In this document: one piece after another, positions 61,469 to 64,000 of the stretch
Layout of the letters: every line of letters starts with the position of its first letter
Numbering within the stretch: position 1 is the first letter of the stretch
Source of the DNA: Pseudocoprococcus catus
GTDB lineage: Bacteria; Bacillota; Clostridia; Lachnospirales; Lachnospiraceae
Assembly: GCF_019734885.1 (NCBI RefSeq)
Contig: NZ_JAAXCM010000023.1
Coordinates: 1-64,000 of the forward strand
Direction of reading: 5' to 3'
Length of the DNA: 64,000 nucleotides
Made by a program: the position numbers and the translations under genes
Notes under the pieces: model-generated
Told to the model about the DNA's origin: nothing
Databases searched by the model: none
Seen by the model: only the letters and a program-made list of their open reading frames with translations

Positions 61469-63031
61469 TTAGATTTTGCTCCTGCTTCTCATACCCTTCA
61501 GAACCTGGCTAATCGCACTGCCCTTTAATGGCTTGTACGGACGTCCCTGCAGCAGAAGCTGCTTAACCTGAATATCCCGGAGATTTTTGACATCTTTCTC
61601 ATAAGGATTCTCTGATAAAATAACCATATCTGCGATTTTACCGGCCTCCAGGCTGCCTCGTTCTTTTTCATCGAAGGTTGTATAATAACCGTTATACGTA
61701 CACATTTTAAGTGCCTCCTGTACGGTCAGGGATTCTTCCGGGACACTATGATTGCAAGCACGATACATCCATTCAATCGGATCCGGGGCTGTACATGGAC
61801 CATCTGATCCGGCACTCATGATAATTCCATGATCTGCAAATGTCCTGAGAGGATTCAGCCGCCGACTCCTCTCTCCCAGTATGTCCGCCAGATATTCATC
61901 CGGTTCCTGAGGCCAATCGATAAATGCGCTCTGTACCGGCAACAAAATATGATATTTCTCACAGATATCGATGCCTTCTTTCGTCGGCAGGCAGGCATGG
62001 ATAATGGCATGTCTGTGATCTTCCCGCGGATAATCATCCAAAGCCGCTTTCAAAGCTCTGGTGGCCTGATCAAAAGCCGCATCACCGATGGCATGCATCT
62101 CTATCTGCAGTCCGGCACGATTGGCCTTTTTGCAGAATTCTGCCACCTGCGCATCACTGTAGTACAAAACACCTTTGCTGTCGCTGTTCTCATAAGGCAC
62201 ACGAAGCGCTGCATCCTTTGAACCAAAGCAGCCGTCTAACGCAGTGGCAAAACATCCGCCCACTCTCAGCAGATGCCGTTTCCGTACTTTCTTCACATCC
62301 ATGGTCTGGAAAAAGACACGCATCTGCATACCGTTATTCAGCCCACGTCCAAACCATCTCTCCAAATCCACATCCAGATCTCTGACAAACCCCACCCCAC
62401 TTACCGTGTGGATCATTCCGATCCCCTTGGAGGCCATATAATCAATGGCTTTCTGCATATTCTTTAACAACTGTGGTACTGAAATCGAATTCGTCACATA
62501 ATCCGAAATGGCAAAAAAGGCTTCCTGATTCATTTCCCCTGTATCCGCATGGCAGCCACGAAGCCCCGACACTTTATCCTTCACCTGCTCATAGAGTTTC
62601 GTATTCACAATGCAGGCATGTCCGTCATATTTCACCATGAAAACCGGTTTATCCGGACAGACCCGGTCCAGCTCATTTCGGTTGACAAGTCTTCTCTCTT
62701 TAACCGAGTACGGGGACGCACCAAAACCGATCAGCATCTTCTGGTCACTTTTCTTTGCAAAATCAGACAGCATCGAAAGAATCTCTTCATTACTGGCAGC
62801 ATTCATGACATTCAGTCCGGCATGAAATGTGGAAAAACTCGCAAAGTGAATATGGCTGTCCGTGAAGGCCGGAATCAATGCTTTCTTTCCAAGCCGCTCA
62901 TGACGAACAGAGATATATCTTTCCGGCAATTCATCTCCTACATATAAAATTCTGCCGTCGTCTTCTACAAGATAACGTGCTACCTGATCATTGGCATCGC
63001 ACGTCAGAATCGCACCTTCATAAACCTTCAT
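61469..63031 (-). CDS. YtcJ-like amidohydrolase
   Basis: The 520-residue metal-dependent hydrolase has the family marks MKVYEGAILTCD, IPAFTDSHIHFASFS with the HxH metal site, MHAIGDAAFDQATRA, HACLPT and SAGSDGPCTAPDPI, followed by a C-terminal beta part with GSLEAGKIADMVIL. The family deaminates or hydrolyses amides of unknown nature in the cytoplasm. It is coupled to trmO. The MITE lies between its start and the second GntP permease. Confidence 0.88.
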   Translation of the reverse strand: MKVYEGAILTCDANDQVARYLVEDDGRILYVGDELPERYISVRHERLGKKALIPAFTDSHIHFASFSTFHAGLNVMNAASNEEILSMLSDFAKKSDQKMLIGFGASPYSVKERRLVNRNELDRVCPDKPVFMVKYDGHACIVNTKLYEQVKDKVSGLRGCHADTGEMNQEAFFAISDYVTNSISVPQLLKNMQKAIDYMASKGIGMIHTVSGVGFVRDLDVDLERWFGRGLNNGMQMRVFFQTMDVKKVRKRHLLRVGGCFATALDGCFGSKDAALRVPYENSDSKGVLYYSDAQVAEFCKKANRAGLQIEMHAIGDAAFDQATRALKAALDDYPREDHRHAIIHACLPTKEGIDICEKYHILLPVQSAFIDWPQEPDEYLADILGERSRRLNPLRTFADHGIIMSAGSDGPCTAPDPIEWMYRACNHSVPEESLTVQEALKMCTYNGYYTTFDEKERGSLEAGKIADMVILSENPYEKDVKNLRDIQVKQLLLQGRPYKPLKGSAISQVLKGMRSRSKI

Positions 63032-63126
63032 ATGAATCCCTCCTGTTCGTAACCACTACTGCTTTTATTTTAGCACGACAAAAGATGCCTGACAACATTC
63101 CGCCATCAGACATCTTTTGAAACATT

Positions 63127-63284
63127 CATATTTTGTAACTGTTCAGAGCCAAGCAAAATTTCAAAAACCAGGTATAAAATGCTTGCATTTTTAAAACTGT
63201 TTTTGAAATTTTATTTGGCGGATACGCCACACCGACGAAATGCGTAGCATTTTGGAGGTTGGCTCTGAACAGTTACCACATTTT
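63127..63284. mobile_element. MITE copy 2, 142 bp with 8-bp target duplication
   Basis: The element spans 63135-63276, the same 142-bp length as copy 1. GTAACTGTTCAGAGCCAA and TTGGCTCTGAACAGTTAC are an exact 18-bp inverted repeat. CATATTTT and CACATTTT flank the ends, an 8-bp duplication with one mismatch. The interior differs from copy 1 at only a few positions. The flanks differ, so the two copies arose by insertion rather than by a gene duplication that carried them. Confidence 0.88.
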
Positions 63285-63342
63285 AATTATTCGCTTGTTT
63301 ATTCAATTCAAATACACCTAAAATCAGGCCTCTAAACACTTC

Positions 63343-64000
63343 TTATAATCCCATCTGAGCAAGAACAATGAAAAGACCACATGTGATAAATGGGATAATA
63401 ATCTGTGTAATCGCAATATCAAAGTAGGCTTCCTTATGTGTCAGCTTGCAGATACCAAGCAATGTAATCTGAGCACCCTGGTGAGGCAGAGTATCCAGTG
63501 TACCTGCTGCAATTGTAGCGATACGATGAATGTAAGGTAATTTTGCACCAAGTGCAAGATATGTATCTGTCAGTGCGTTAAACGCAACACCCATACCACC
63601 TGAAGCAGAACCGCAGGCACCGGCACAGATAGCAACTGTAATCATAACGAATACAAGTGGAGGCATTGACATACCCTTTAATGCTGTAACAAGATCTGCA
63701 AATCCCTGTGTATTCTTAACAACACCACCGAAACCAACAACGATGGCTGTATTCAAAATGGCAACACCGGAGTCTGCTGCACCTTTATTGAAAACTTTCA
63801 CCCACTGTTCAATACCGCCCTTGACGAATTTGAACATCAGAATAGCTGCTAATGCAACCCCTGCAAATACAGATGGCACAACATCAAGATGAAAGCCATT
63901 AAACAGAACAAGAATCAGAATAATAGGAATGAATGCGATTACCCAGTGCGGCAAATCTTCACGTCCCTGAATGTTCAAATCTTCTGCTGACAGCTGTGTC
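63343..64000 (-). CDS. GntP-family permease, C-terminal part only (cut by right edge)
   Basis: The frame is open to the window edge and codes for about the last 218 residues. The fragment closely matches the C-terminal half of the 48179-49495 permease, sharing GVFAGVALA-type helices, FNKGAADSGVAILNTAIVVGFGGVV, VAICAGACGSASGGMGVAFNAL and HRIATIAAGTLDTLPHQGAQITLLG (given here in parts). It was therefore probably duplicated. A MITE lies about 66 bases after its stop, as for the first permease. The N-terminal half lies outside the window, and the substrate is unknown. Confidence 0.9.
   Translation of the reverse strand, partial: TQLSAEDLNIQGREDLPHWVIAFIPIILILVLFNGFHLDVVPSVFAGVALAAILMFKFVKGGIEQWVKVFNKGAADSGVAILNTAIVVGFGGVVKNTQGFADLVTALKGMSMPPLVFVMITVAICAGACGSASGGMGVAFNALTDTYLALGAKLPYIHRIATIAAGTLDTLPHQGAQITLLGICKLTHKEAYFDIAITQIIIPFITCGLFIVLAQMGL

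Noticed and set aside
1-64000. tRNA, rRNA, CRISPR and prophage genes
   Set aside because: None was recognised by eye on either strand.

Overview
The window looks like chromosome from a spore-forming Clostridia, most likely a Lachnospiraceae gut bacterium. The reasons are a complete spoIIIAA-AH operon, spoIVB, spoVAE, spoVAD and an alpha/beta SASP gene; a typical Firmicutes order (asp23-nusB-xseA-xseB-ispA-dxs-tlyA-nadK-argR-recN-spoIVB and tig-clpP-clpX-lon-engB); moderate GC; and strong AGGAGG-type ribosome sites. No rRNA, tRNA, prophage or CRISPR array was seen. Genus assignment is not possible from the sequence alone.

Layout. 1-860: a deletion-damaged IS200/IS605 element. 1060-4661: an accessory cassette with a PqqD-like/HPr-kinase-like fusion, an ABC exporter and a convergent small protein that has a leader-like N-terminus and a beta-rich, CBM2-like body. 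4972-7440: an REC-degenerate GGDEF-EAL protein and a receiver-domain remnant, at the place where spo0A normally follows spoIVB. 7532-17913: spoIVB, then the recN-to-asp23 housekeeping operon. 18005-23257: spoIIIA operon. 23340-31556: beta-CASP nuclease, engB, lon, clpX, clpP and tig. 31781-41737: mixed genes (DMT transporter, CYTH protein, SASP, a 43-residue membrane protein, exported trigger-factor-like lipoprotein, YigZ, PBP1A, SpoVAE, GreA, aminotransferase, Sfp-type transferase). 41741-47940: a GH2-fold protein, aminopeptidase P, DeoD and an RluA-type synthase. 48012-52480: a miniature transposable element, a GntP-type permease, a crotonase, a divergent MarR regulator and SpoVAD. 52649-64000: AAA/PD-(D/E)XK protein, ABC-F ATPase with a DUF815 ATPase, DAHP synthase, a giant inverted repeat, a FliB-like methylase, TrmO, an amidohydrolase, a second copy of the miniature element and a second GntP permease cut by the right edge.

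Most interesting points. (1) The PqqD/kinase + exporter + leader-bearing protein cassette is the best candidate for an undescribed export or modification system. (2) Two 142-bp elements with 18-bp terminal inverted repeats starting GTAA and 8-bp target duplications are MITE-like, probably IS66-derived, and each sits just 3' of a GntP paralogue. (3) The GH2-fold protein has lost both catalytic glutamates. (4) A 25-bp perfect inverted repeat forms a very large hairpin at 59240-59424. (5) Spo0A is missing from its usual place, and spoVAE and spoVAD are separated by 12 kb.
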